From Spirochaetia bacterium (GTDB lineage: Bacteria; Spirochaetota; Leptospiria; Leptospirales; Leptonemataceae), in the NCBI GenBank assembly GCA_009885105.1, contig VFLI01000011.1, positions 1-64,000 on the forward strand: 64,000 nt of DNA. The letters run 5' to 3'. Below are positions 9,199 to 17,518 of the stretch, one piece after another (position 1 is the stretch's first letter; each line of letters opens with the position of its first letter). The notes below the pieces were generated by a model that was given only the letters and a program-made list of their open reading frames with translations, was not told the origin of the DNA and did no database searches. The position numbers and the translations under genes are program-made.

Positions 9199-12100
9199 AT
9201 GAAAAAAGTCGAAACTTCTGATTTGCAGAAATCCAATTCCAATTCCCGCCGCAAATACTGGCAGTCTCTGGAGGAGCGCACTTCTCCGGAAAAACCTGTA
9301 TGGAATTCTCAGGAATTCCCTATGGACAAACACCAGATGGAAGAAGAATCCCAAAAGCTGTCCCTGAACAGAAAAGATTTCCTGAAATTTATGGGAGCAG
9401 GCGCCGTGATGGTGAACGCTGCCTGCCGGAGACCGACAGAGCAAATCATACCAGCGGTCATTCAGCCCCCGGAAATTGTTCCCGGCGTTCCGGTTTTCTA
9501 TTCAACTACGGCTCCCGATGGAACCGGTCTGATTGTGCGGACAAGAGAAGGCAGACCAATCAAAATCGCCGGCAATCCCGATCATCCTCTTACACGGGGC
9601 GGAGTTTCGGCATGGAATGTTGCCTCACTTATGGATCTTTACGATCCAGACAGGCTGCGAAAAGCGGCAAAAATAAAAGACGGCAGGAAAATCCGCTATC
9701 CAGAAGCTGGAATCATAGCTGAGTCCCAGGCAAAAATAAAAAAAGGAAAATATGCAATTCTGTCCGGTCCTATCGACAGCCCTGCGAGCCGAGCGCTTTT
9801 TACGGCTTTCCTGGAAAAGAATCCAGGCGGGAAGCTTGTTGAAATCAGACAGGATCCAACTCTGCGCCAGATAGCAGAAGGCCAGAAAGCCTCGTACGGA
9901 ACCAGTCTCATTCCATACTACAGATTCGACCGCGCTGATTATATCGTTTCAATTGACGGCGATTTTCTTGGAACAATGATCGCGCCATCAGTTTTCACGG
10001 CTGCCTATTCAGCACAGCGCGAGCTTCGCGCAGGCGGCCTAAAAATGAACCGTCTCGTTATGTTCGAATCGATGTATAGCGTCACCGGATCCAATGCGGA
10101 CAACAGAATTCCAATCAAACCGGGAGACCAGGCGGTTGTGGCATTGTGTCTGGCTTCGCATATCGTGCTGGGCATGGGCGAAAGCGCGATGGCCGGCAAC
10201 GGCGCTGTCAAAAAAATCCTGGAAGCTTATGCGCCCCAGAAAGCAGCATCCATACTGGGAGTCAATCCGGGAGATCTTGAAAAAATAGCCAGAGAGCTCT
10301 GGGAAAACCGCGGAAAAAGCCTGGTTGTGGGAGCCTCTCCTCTCTGCGCCACCGGCAGCAATACTGCAGTGCAGGCTGCTCTAAATCTACTCAATTCTAT
10401 TCTGGAAAATGACGGTAAAACTATTGATTATTCACATCCGTTGCTTCTTTCAGCGGGCGTTTCGGATATGGATCTTAAAGAGGTTTTCGAAGAAATTCGA
10501 TCGGGCGCCATAAAAACAGTAATCCTGGCAGGAGCAAATCCGCTGTATCATCTGCCTTCACAGCTCAATGCAGGTGAAGCGCTGAAGAAAGCGGAGCATA
10601 TTCTATCGCTCAATGACAGAATTGATGAATCGTCGCTGCTTGCGCATGCGATTCTGCCTTCCAGTCATTTTCTGGAAAGCTGGGGCGATTCGGAACTGAT
10701 AAAAGGCATTCTTTCGATTCGGCAGCCCGTAATACGACCTCTGTACGAAACAGCAGGTATTGAAGACCGGCTGATACAGCTTTCCGGCGGCGAAATCAAC
10801 GGGCACAAAACATTCCACGATTTTATGAAAAACCGCTGGTCAGCGTATTCCGGAGGGGAATTCAGAACCTTCTGGCAGTCAGCCCTTCAGGGCGGATACT
10901 TTGCGCCGGGACGCGGAGCGCTGTCCGGCGCAGCGGCAGGAAGAAACTTCAATACGAGCAGTCTGGATGCGCTGCCGGCATCCCCCGCAGCCGTGAGTGT
11001 TGCATCGGATGAAGCTGTCCTCGGTCTCTATTACAACAATCAGGTTCTGGATGGAAGCGGCGCGAACAATGCCTATCGCCAGGAACTTCCGGATCCCGTG
11101 ACCAAATGCGTCTGGCAGAATTACATTTCAATTTCGCCTTCGCGCGCGCGAGAGCTGAAATTCAAACAGGGCACCGTGGTAGAGGTGAAGCATCAGAACA
11201 AAACGATCGCTCTGCCTGTGCATCTGCAGCCAGGACTCCATCCACAGGCGGTGCTCATCGCGCTTGGTTACGGAAGAAAATCCGCGGGGATTGTAGCGGA
11301 CGGCGTGGGCGTAAACGCACTGGACCTGGTGGCCTCCGGATCCGACTCTTTTGTGTTCTCTTCAGCCAAAGTAAAACTTACATCTACGGGCGATCGCGTG
11401 GATCTCCCCAATACTCAGACAATTTATCGCACAGGCTACAATACGGAAGACCGGGCATTTTTTGCAATCGGCAGCATGCCGGATGCCCCTTTGAGCGGCT
11501 CAAGCCAGCTGGAAGGCAGACCCATCATCCGGGAACAGACTCTGGAAGAATTCATCAAAAAGCCCGGCGAGCTCAAACCCGAAGGAATCGAGTATTCCGA
11601 CAAAGTGGCAATAATGCCGACCTGGCAATACAAAGATCTGCGCTGGCACATGGTCATCGACCTGAATCAGTGCACCGGATGCGGCGCCTGCGTGACAAGC
11701 TGCAATACGGAAAATAATATTCCATCCGTCGGTCCGGATGAAGTCAACAGAGGGCGAGAAATGCACTGGCTGCGGATCGACCGATATTTCTCCGGCGGGG
11801 AAGACCGGCCGGAAGTATCACATCAGCCGATGCTCTGCCAGCAGTGCGAGAATGCTCCGTGTGAAAATGTCTGTCCGGTTGCCGCCACAACACACAACAG
11901 CGAGGGTCTCAATGTCATGACCTACAATCGCTGCGTTGGAACCCGCTACTGCGCCAACAACTGTCCTTACAAAGTGCGCCGTTTCAACTGGTTTGAGAAC
12001 TGGTATTATATGGAAGGATTTGACCGCAAGATCCGCGATCCGCAGCATCTGGCGCTGAATCCCGATGTGAATGTCCGGGTGCGGGGAGTCATGGAAAAAT

Positions 12101-12360
12101 GCACGTTCTGCATTCACAGAATCGCATCCGCCCGGCAGGAAATGAAAGCCCGCGGCGATGTCCGCATGCGCGATGGAAGCATTATCACAGCCTGCCAGGA
12201 GGTCTGTCCTTCTCAGGCAATATCATTCGGCGATATCAACGATCCAGAAAGCCGGGTTTCAAAACTGGCAAAATCTGACAAACGGGCTTACAAGGTCCTG
12301 GATTTTCTGGGAGTCAAACCGTCGGTAACGTATCTGGCAAAAATCCGAAATAAGGCATGA
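9199..12360 (+). CDS. actB: alternative complex III subunit ActB, molybdopterin-type/ferredoxin fusion
   Basis: Large periplasmic iron-sulfur subunit that relays electrons from the membrane quinol site to the cytochromes. It has 1053 residues. A Tat-like signal lies at 57-75 (NRKDFLKFMGAGA), with Arg-Lys in place of the usual Arg-Arg and a cysteine at 76 that could be lipidated. A molybdopterin-oxidoreductase-like domain (about 80-790) has no obvious cofactor-site cysteine cluster, as known for ActB. A PsrB/HybA-type ferredoxin domain (about 815-1010) carries four cysteine groups: CTGCGACVTSC, CQQCENAPCENVC, CVGTRYCANNC and CTFCIH...CQEVC. This fits three [4Fe-4S] and one [3Fe-4S] cluster in family members. 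actC follows 3 bases after the stop. Confidence 0.93.
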   Translation: MKKVETSDLQKSNSNSRRKYWQSLEERTSPEKPVWNSQEFPMDKHQMEEESQKLSLNRKDFLKFMGAGAVMVNAACRRPTEQIIPAVIQPPEIVPGVPVFYSTTAPDGTGLIVRTREGRPIKIAGNPDHPLTRGGVSAWNVASLMDLYDPDRLRKAAKIKDGRKIRYPEAGIIAESQAKIKKGKYAILSGPIDSPASRALFTAFLEKNPGGKLVEIRQDPTLRQIAEGQKASYGTSLIPYYRFDRADYIVSIDGDFLGTMIAPSVFTAAYSAQRELRAGGLKMNRLVMFESMYSVTGSNADNRIPIKPGDQAVVALCLASHIVLGMGESAMAGNGAVKKILEAYAPQKAASILGVNPGDLEKIARELWENRGKSLVVGASPLCATGSNTAVQAALNLLNSILENDGKTIDYSHPLLLSAGVSDMDLKEVFEEIRSGAIKTVILAGANPLYHLPSQLNAGEALKKAEHILSLNDRIDESSLLAHAILPSSHFLESWGDSELIKGILSIRQPVIRPLYETAGIEDRLIQLSGGEINGHKTFHDFMKNRWSAYSGGEFRTFWQSALQGGYFAPGRGALSGAAAGRNFNTSSLDALPASPAAVSVASDEAVLGLYYNNQVLDGSGANNAYRQELPDPVTKCVWQNYISISPSRARELKFKQGTVVEVKHQNKTIALPVHLQPGLHPQAVLIALGYGRKSAGIVADGVGVNALDLVASGSDSFVFSSAKVKLTSTGDRVDLPNTQTIYRTGYNTEDRAFFAIGSMPDAPLSGSSQLEGRPIIREQTLEEFIKKPGELKPEGIEYSDKVAIMPTWQYKDLRWHMVIDLNQCTGCGACVTSCNTENNIPSVGPDEVNRGREMHWLRIDRYFSGGEDRPEVSHQPMLCQQCENAPCENVCPVAATTHNSEGLNVMTYNRCVGTRYCANNCPYKVRRFNWFENWYYMEGFDRKIRDPQHLALNPDVNVRVRGVMEKCTFCIHRIASARQEMKARGDVRMRDGSIITACQEVCPSQAISFGDINDPESRVSKLAKSDKRAYKVLDFLGVKPSVTYLAKIRNKA

Positions 12361-12363
12361 AAT

Positions 12364-13761
12364 ATGGCAAATCCTGTATCTGAAAAAGAGTATCTCAGCC
12401 CCACTCTGGTCACGGGGAATAAAAACTACAGCGCCGTAACAAGCGATATAGCGCGGCCGGTTGAATCGTTTCCCACCAAAATCTGGTGGGCTTCGTTCTC
12501 TGTTGCCCTTTCTCTCTGCATCATGTTTTTCGGCGAGATCGGCTATCTGATTGCGAAGGGGATGGGAATTCTCGGCATCAATGTGCCGGTCAGCTGGGGA
12601 TCGTTTATCATTAATTTCGTTTTCTGGATCGGTATCGGTCATGCGGGAACTCTGATATCAGCAATCCTGTACATCTTCCGCCAGCAGTGGAGAACCGGCA
12701 TCAATCGCTCCGCGGAGGCCATGACGATATTTGCCGTCTGCTGCGCCGGCGTATTTCCTGTGATCCATGTCGGAAGAATCTGGCTGGTTCTGATCTGGTT
12801 TCTTCCGCTTCCCAATGAGAGAGGAACACTCTGGCCGAATTTCAGATCGCCCCTGCTCTGGGATCTTTTCGCAATTTCAACATACCTCACAATTTCTCTG
12901 GTCTTCTGGTATATGGGACTCGTTCCCGATTTTGCCTCGATTCGAGACCGCGTAAAAGAATCCACAGCCTGGCAGAAAGTCAGAAAAACTGCCTACTCCG
13001 TTCTTTCTCTGGGCTGGGTGGGAAGCGCGCGGTCCTGGGCGCACTATGAATCCATGGCAATGATACTCGCCGGGCTTTCCGCTCCGCTGGTTCTCTCCGT
13101 GCACACAATCGTTTCTTTCGACTTCGCAACGTCGGTAATTCCCGGCTGGCACACGACGATCTTTCCTCCGTACTTTGTTGCGGGAGCTATTTTCTCCGGC
13201 TTTGGAATGGTTCTGACACTTGTGATTATCATGCGCGAAGTTTTCAATTTCAAGGATTATATCACAACCAAGCATCTGGACAACATGGCGAAGGTTACCA
13301 TGCTGACCGGTTCGATTGTTGGTCTGGCCTACGCAACTGAATTCTTCATCGCCTGGTACAGCGGCAATCCATTCGAAGGCTTCACCTTCATCAACCGGGC
13401 TTTCGGACCTTACTGGTGGGCCTACTGGACGATGGTGTCCTGTAACGTAATTTCGCCTCAGCTTTTCTGGTTCAAAAAAATCCGGACGAATCCTGTCGCT
13501 CTCTGGATCATTTCTATTTTTGTAAATATTGGTATGTGGTTCGAACGGTATGTGATCGTGGTGACTTCCCTGCACCGGGACTACCTGCCCTCAAGCTGGG
13601 GGATTTATATTATGACCCATCATGATTTCTTGATTCTTCTGGGATCGTTCGGATTATTTTTCACGCTCTTTCTATTGTTCTGCCGTTTCTTCCCGGCCAT
13701 CGCCATCGCGGAAACAAAGACGGTCGTAAAATCTCCGGATGCCAGAGGCTACGGACACTGA
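12364..13761 (+). CDS. actC: alternative complex III subunit ActC, NrfD-like quinol-binding membrane protein
   Basis: Polytopic inner-membrane subunit of the NrfD/PsrC family that carries the quinol-oxidising site of alternative complex III. The 465 residues include about ten hydrophobic segments beginning near residue 38. Recognisable segments are [47 protein letters not shown], and the TM-end segment HRDYLPSSW. The conserved His and Asp/Glu positions of ActC appear present in these stretches. The gene lies between actB (3-base gap) and actD (14-base gap). Confidence 0.92.
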   Translation: MANPVSEKEYLSPTLVTGNKNYSAVTSDIARPVESFPTKIWWASFSVALSLCIMFFGEIGYLIAKGMGILGINVPVSWGSFIINFVFWIGIGHAGTLISAILYIFRQQWRTGINRSAEAMTIFAVCCAGVFPVIHVGRIWLVLIWFLPLPNERGTLWPNFRSPLLWDLFAISTYLTISLVFWYMGLVPDFASIRDRVKESTAWQKVRKTAYSVLSLGWVGSARSWAHYESMAMILAGLSAPLVLSVHTIVSFDFATSVIPGWHTTIFPPYFVAGAIFSGFGMVLTLVIIMREVFNFKDYITTKHLDNMAKVTMLTGSIVGLAYATEFFIAWYSGNPFEGFTFINRAFGPYWWAYWTMVSCNVISPQLFWFKKIRTNPVALWIISIFVNIGMWFERYVIVVTSLHRDYLPSSWGIYIMTHHDFLILLGSFGLFFTLFLLFCRFFPAIAIAETKTVVKSPDARGYGH

Positions 13762-13775
13762 TACAGGAAAAAAAA

Positions 13776-14459
13776 ATGAGCAATGATAAGAAATTTATAG
13801 ATTCTTTCGCTGAAAAACTCGACTCAATGCTTTCCGGTCCCGGGCAGGCCTGGAACAGATTCGCCGATCGTTTTTTTCAGTACACATACCGGGAAACAAC
13901 AAAGGGAGTATTTGGTCTTTTCGACTCGCCTGAAAAAATTTCCGGCGCCGCTAAAAAAGCCCATGAAAAGGGTTACACGAATTTTGACTGTTTTACGCCC
14001 TTCCCGGTGCACGGCCTGGAACTCGATATGGGATTCAAGAGATCCAAGGTCCCGTACATCACGTTCTTTATGGGCCTGACCGGGCTTGCGATAGCCTTCA
14101 TTCTGCAGTCGATGGTGCACGAGCAGGTAATACCGAGATGGTGGGAATTCTTCGATCCGTATCCAAATCTTCGCTCCTATCCGCTCAATATCGGAGGAAA
14201 ACCAACATTCAGCTGGCCGGCAATGATTCCCATCTGTTTTGAACTGACCGTGCTGATCGGCGGACATTCCACAGTGATTGGATTGATTTTACTGGCCCGG
14301 CTCTATCGTCCTTTCCGCAAAGTGCTGCATCCGGATTTGACAAACGACAAATTCGGCCTGTGGATACCATCGGATTCGGCGCAGTATTCGGAAGAAAGTG
14401 TAAAGCAGTTTCTCACAGAACTGGGCGCGAAGGAAATAACGACTGTTTCGAATACATGA
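13776..14459 (+). CDS. actD: alternative complex III subunit ActD (DUF3341)
   Basis: A 227-residue membrane protein of the DUF3341/ActD family, a structural subunit of alternative complex III. It has a soluble N-terminal region containing GLFDSPEKISGAAKKAHEKG and FTPFPVHGLE, then two membrane helices (about 90-110 and 150-172) connected by PYPNLRSYPLNIGGKP. The C-terminal tail is cytoplasmic. These features match ActD from Rhodothermus-type operons as I know the family. An AGGA ribosome-binding site precedes ATG 13776. Confidence 0.9.
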   Translation: MSNDKKFIDSFAEKLDSMLSGPGQAWNRFADRFFQYTYRETTKGVFGLFDSPEKISGAAKKAHEKGYTNFDCFTPFPVHGLELDMGFKRSKVPYITFFMGLTGLAIAFILQSMVHEQVIPRWWEFFDPYPNLRSYPLNIGGKPTFSWPAMIPICFELTVLIGGHSTVIGLILLARLYRPFRKVLHPDLTNDKFGLWIPSDSAQYSEESVKQFLTELGAKEITTVSNT

Positions 14460-14493
14460 GAAATTATAAACTTTCAATAGATATACATTAATC

Positions 14494-14514
14494 AATATAG
14501 AATATAGAATATAG
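14494..14514 (+). repeat. three tandem AATATAG heptamers
   Basis: Three exact head-to-tail copies of AATATAG at 14494, 14501 and 14508 lie in the AT-rich gap between actD and actE, just before a possible upstream actE start at 14524. Copy number could vary by slippage. There is no sign of function beyond spacing. Confidence 0.7.
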
Positions 14515-14577
14515 AGAATCAGTATGAAATTAATTAATAAAGTCTTCGTCAGTAATCATGCCCTGTTTCCGGAATTG

Positions 14578-14665
14578 GCCACGAAAGGACACGAAAAAAC
14601 ACTAAAAAAGATGTTCCGTTTACAGGTTTTTAAATCTTTCGTGCCCTTTCGTGTAATTTCGTGGC
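14578..14665. repeat. CACGAA-type inverted repeat inside the 5' end of actE
   Basis: Left arm 14578-14606 is built of 10-base units starting CACGAAAGGA, CACGAAAAAA and CACTAAAAAA. Right arm 14637-14665 is its inverted counterpart, with GTGCCCTTTCGTGTAATTTCGTGGC at its end. The arms pair at about 23 of 29 positions around a 30-base loop. The element resembles the CACGAA dispersed intergenic repeats I know from many unrelated environmental genomes (from memory). No second copy is seen in this window. Its right arm is read through in the actE frame, and the left arm lies at or just upstream of the preferred start. Confidence 0.75.
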
Positions 14666-15261
14666 TTAGCACATTTGTAGTATTGGCGATGACATTTTCC
14701 TGCAATTACAGGGGAAATCTATCCGGTATACACTGGTTCCTGGACATGCACGACAATCTTGCCGTGGAAGCTCAGGAAGAAGATCCTCTCACTCTGGATC
14801 TTGCAAAGCCGACCGGATGGTGGAAAAGTTCCGGAACCGTTGTTTCCTGGGGCGGTCCCGGTTCGTCGATACGCATTCCTCCGGAAGGATCCGTGCCTCG
14901 CAATTTTGAACCGTATCCGTACGAAGAAAGTGAATCCGATCTTGCCGGGGAAGAGCTGGCGAATCCCCTTCCCCGAACCAGGAACATTCTGGAACGGGGT
15001 CAGAAAGAATTCAATATTTACTGCTCCGTCTGCCACGGAAGACTTGCGGACGGACACGGAAGCGTGGCCGCGCGTTTTCCAACACGTCCGCCCAATCTGG
15101 TCGCGGGGCCGGCCCGAGATTTCAAAGACGGTAAGATATTCCATCTGATAACAATAGGCCGGGCTTCCATGAAGCCGTTCGCAGCTCAAATCCAGCCGGC
15201 AGACCGATGGGCCATCGTGCATTATCTGCGGGCCCTCCAGGCGAATACTGCAAACCAATAA
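14611..15261 (+). CDS. actE: alternative complex III subunit ActE, monohaem cytochrome c lipoprotein
   Basis: Monohaem cytochrome c subunit of alternative complex III and likely electron exit site. The haem motif is CSVCH near residue 134, in NIYCSVCHGRLADGHG. A later Met (in RASMKPFA) is a plausible axial ligand. The frame is open from ATG 14524, but ATG 14611 is preferred because it begins a lipoprotein-like signal peptide: basic residues, a hydrophobic core VVLAM, then TFSC. That choice gives 216 residues. The start region lies inside a CACGAA inverted repeat, so residues of the signal peptide n-region and early core are encoded by repeat DNA. An insertion that replaced the original 5' end is the simplest explanation. 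Confidence 0.88.
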   Translation: MFRLQVFKSFVPFRVISWLSTFVVLAMTFSCNYRGNLSGIHWFLDMHDNLAVEAQEEDPLTLDLAKPTGWWKSSGTVVSWGGPGSSIRIPPEGSVPRNFEPYPYEESESDLAGEELANPLPRTRNILERGQKEFNIYCSVCHGRLADGHGSVAARFPTRPPNLVAGPARDFKDGKIFHLITIGRASMKPFAAQIQPADRWAIVHYLRALQANTANQ

Positions 15262-15281
15262 AATAGATAACGAGAAAAAAA

Positions 15282-16493
15282 ATGGTTAAAACTGATCCAT
15301 CCGCATTACAATTCAAAATTCCCAGGAAGCTGCTTGTTATCTGTCTGACACTGATCGGTGTTGGAATTGCGCTCATAGCCGCGCAGATTGTTTTTCCCTG
15401 GCATGCGCACGGCGCCGCCGAACACGCCGGGAATCCCAGATTGTTTAAATCGCTGCTCCTGGGACTTCTGATCGCCGTTCCTCTAGGATTGTGCGGATTG
15501 TTTTTTACGGCAGTGAACCACGTTTCCGGAGCCTTCTGGAGCGTAACGCTTCGCCGTCTTGCGGAGAGCTATTTCTGGTTTCTTCCGGTTGTGGCGCTGC
15601 TGATGATTGCGGTGTTTTTCGGGCTGGGCGATAATTATAAATGGGTTCATGAAAGCGACCAGCTTCTCGAATGGAAAAAACCCTGGTTGAATCCCTCGTT
15701 TTTTATCGGCAGGAATCTGGCCTGGCTTGTCATCTGGGGATTTTTTGGATTTATGTTCTGGCGAATTTCGACGCGCCAGGACGAAGATGGAAATGTTTCC
15801 CGAACAAAACTTCTGGCAAAACTGTCGGCCGGTTTTCTCGTTATTTTCGGGCTATCGTATTCAGCCAGCTCCTGGGACCTGAGCATGAGTCTGGAACCGC
15901 ACTGGTTTTCAACAATGTGGGCCGTGTACATTTTCGCCGGAATGGCGCTTACCATGTACGCCTCGTTCATTCTCTGGATCTGGTATCTCAAATCGAAAGG
16001 ATTTTACGGCGAGACGCTGAATGAAAACCACTTTCATGACGTGGGAAAATTCATGTTTGGACATACCATTTTCTGGACCTATATCGGCTTCAGCCAGTAC
16101 ATGCTGATATGGTACGCGCATATACCAGAAGAGACATCATTTTTCAAAACCAGAACAGACGGCGAATGGGCCGTAGTCAGTTTCCTGCTTCCGGTCATAC
16201 GTTTTGCAATACCGTTTTTTATGCTGATCAAAAGAGAAGTGAAGAGAAATATAAATTACATGGCGGTGGTGGCATCGATTGTAATATTCGGGCAGATATT
16301 TGATATGTACTGGGTGACCTACCCGACTCTGAATCACGATGGAAGCTTTGTGCTCTTCTGGTGGCAGGAACTCGGACCGCTTTTCCTGGTTGCGGGAAGT
16401 TATGTGCTGATCGTGGCAAAAGCGCTGAGCATGAAGTCGCTCATACCGGCAAAGGATCCCCGGCTGGAAGAGTGCCTGCACTGGCATCAATGA
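15282..16493 (+). CDS. actF: alternative complex III subunit ActF, membrane protein
   Basis: Second large membrane subunit of alternative complex III, a distant ActC/NrfD relative of about 400 residues (403 here). About ten hydrophobic segments run from residue 17 to near 390. Recognisable stretches are FFTAVNHVSGAFWSVTLRR, SYSASSWDLSMSLEPHWFST, and FGHTIFWTYIGFSQYMLIWYA with its His and aromatic residues. The last segment (RFAIPFFMLI) is also typical of the family. It follows actE after 20 bases and precedes the cytochrome gene by 22 bases. Confidence 0.9.
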   Translation: MVKTDPSALQFKIPRKLLVICLTLIGVGIALIAAQIVFPWHAHGAAEHAGNPRLFKSLLLGLLIAVPLGLCGLFFTAVNHVSGAFWSVTLRRLAESYFWFLPVVALLMIAVFFGLGDNYKWVHESDQLLEWKKPWLNPSFFIGRNLAWLVIWGFFGFMFWRISTRQDEDGNVSRTKLLAKLSAGFLVIFGLSYSASSWDLSMSLEPHWFSTMWAVYIFAGMALTMYASFILWIWYLKSKGFYGETLNENHFHDVGKFMFGHTIFWTYIGFSQYMLIWYAHIPEETSFFKTRTDGEWAVVSFLLPVIRFAIPFFMLIKREVKRNINYMAVVASIVIFGQIFDMYWVTYPTLNHDGSFVLFWWQELGPLFLVAGSYVLIVAKALSMKSLIPAKDPRLEECLHWHQ

Positions 16494-16515
16494 CGCGAGG
16501 AATCGGAACAGCAAT

Positions 16516-17514
16516 ATGAAAGAAATAAAGAATACAAGAAACGAATTGAACTACACAATGCGCATTGCGGCCTTCGTGAACATACTTCTTATCACTGTTT
16601 TATCCGTGATGATGTCCGCTTGCAGCGGCGGCAAGGAGCCTCCGGTTTACACCGTCACCGCGGAAAGAATGTATGAAGGTTCCCTTTACTATGCTTCATC
16701 GGACTGCGCGAAATGCCACGGTGTCAAGTGGGACGGTGACGGCCCCGATGCGACTCGGTTGAAGAAAATCGGATTGACGCCCACCAATTTTACCAGAGCC
16801 AATCCCGACAGGTCCCCCGCCGACTATTTCCAGGCGATAACCGGTCCGGCAGTCTTTTTTCAATCCCATCCAGCCGCGAAATCTGAAGAAGGCGGAAAGG
16901 AACTCTCCCGGATGGCAGTTTCGCATGCGTATCTTGCCTACACAGACCGTGCCCGATGGGCCGTGGCAAATTATCTTTTCTCCCTGAACGGTCCGGTCGC
17001 GGAGAAGGATCAGGAAAAGCATGATACTTCTCTGGAGCGCGGAGCGCGAGATACTGAGCGGGCCTATGCTTCGGGACGGAACTGGGAAGTCGGCTACACG
17101 CGCGATACAACCGCCTCGCCGGATCTGAACACCCTGATTCCCAAAGCCGGTATTGTAGAGGAAGAATCGCTCGGTCAGGTATCTGATGAAAGACGAATTG
17201 TATCTTTGGAGTTCGGCCGGGGAGCGGATCTTTACAGGAATAACTGCGCGCAGTGTCACGGCAATTACGGCCAGGGCGGTGTGTCCTCGATTCGATTCGG
17301 TCTGATTCCGGAGGCCAAATCTTCAGCCATACTGAACAGACAGCGCGCCGTACACCTAACTGCCGTCGATTTTGCCCAATCCCCGGCGCTTGGTTCAGTC
17401 AATGCTTTCAAGGATGGACATACCAACGGAGGCGTTTCGTCCGCGTATCAAAATTTCGCCGATGAAGACTGGCAGGAACTATATGTTTTCGTAAAACGAC
17501 TGGCAGGAAAATAA
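16516..17514 (+). CDS. dihaem cytochrome c lipoprotein in act operon
   Basis: A 332-residue protein with two cytochrome c domains: CAKCH near residue 67 and CAQCH near residue 245. A lipoprotein signal ends at MMSAC (about residue 36). A second in-frame ATG at 16558 would give a tighter signal peptide and is a credible alternative start. Both haem domains have the CHG...DGxG style of class I cytochromes. Its position between actF and the CcoN homologue suggests that it shuttles electrons between complex III and the downstream module. This is inference from order only. I do not recognise it as one of the six canonical Act subunits. Confidence 0.85.
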   Translation: MKEIKNTRNELNYTMRIAAFVNILLITVLSVMMSACSGGKEPPVYTVTAERMYEGSLYYASSDCAKCHGVKWDGDGPDATRLKKIGLTPTNFTRANPDRSPADYFQAITGPAVFFQSHPAAKSEEGGKELSRMAVSHAYLAYTDRARWAVANYLFSLNGPVAEKDQEKHDTSLERGARDTERAYASGRNWEVGYTRDTTASPDLNTLIPKAGIVEEESLGQVSDERRIVSLEFGRGADLYRNNCAQCHGNYGQGGVSSIRFGLIPEAKSSAILNRQRAVHLTAVDFAQSPALGSVNAFKDGHTNGGVSSAYQNFADEDWQELYVFVKRLAGK

Positions 17515-17518
17515 TTTC

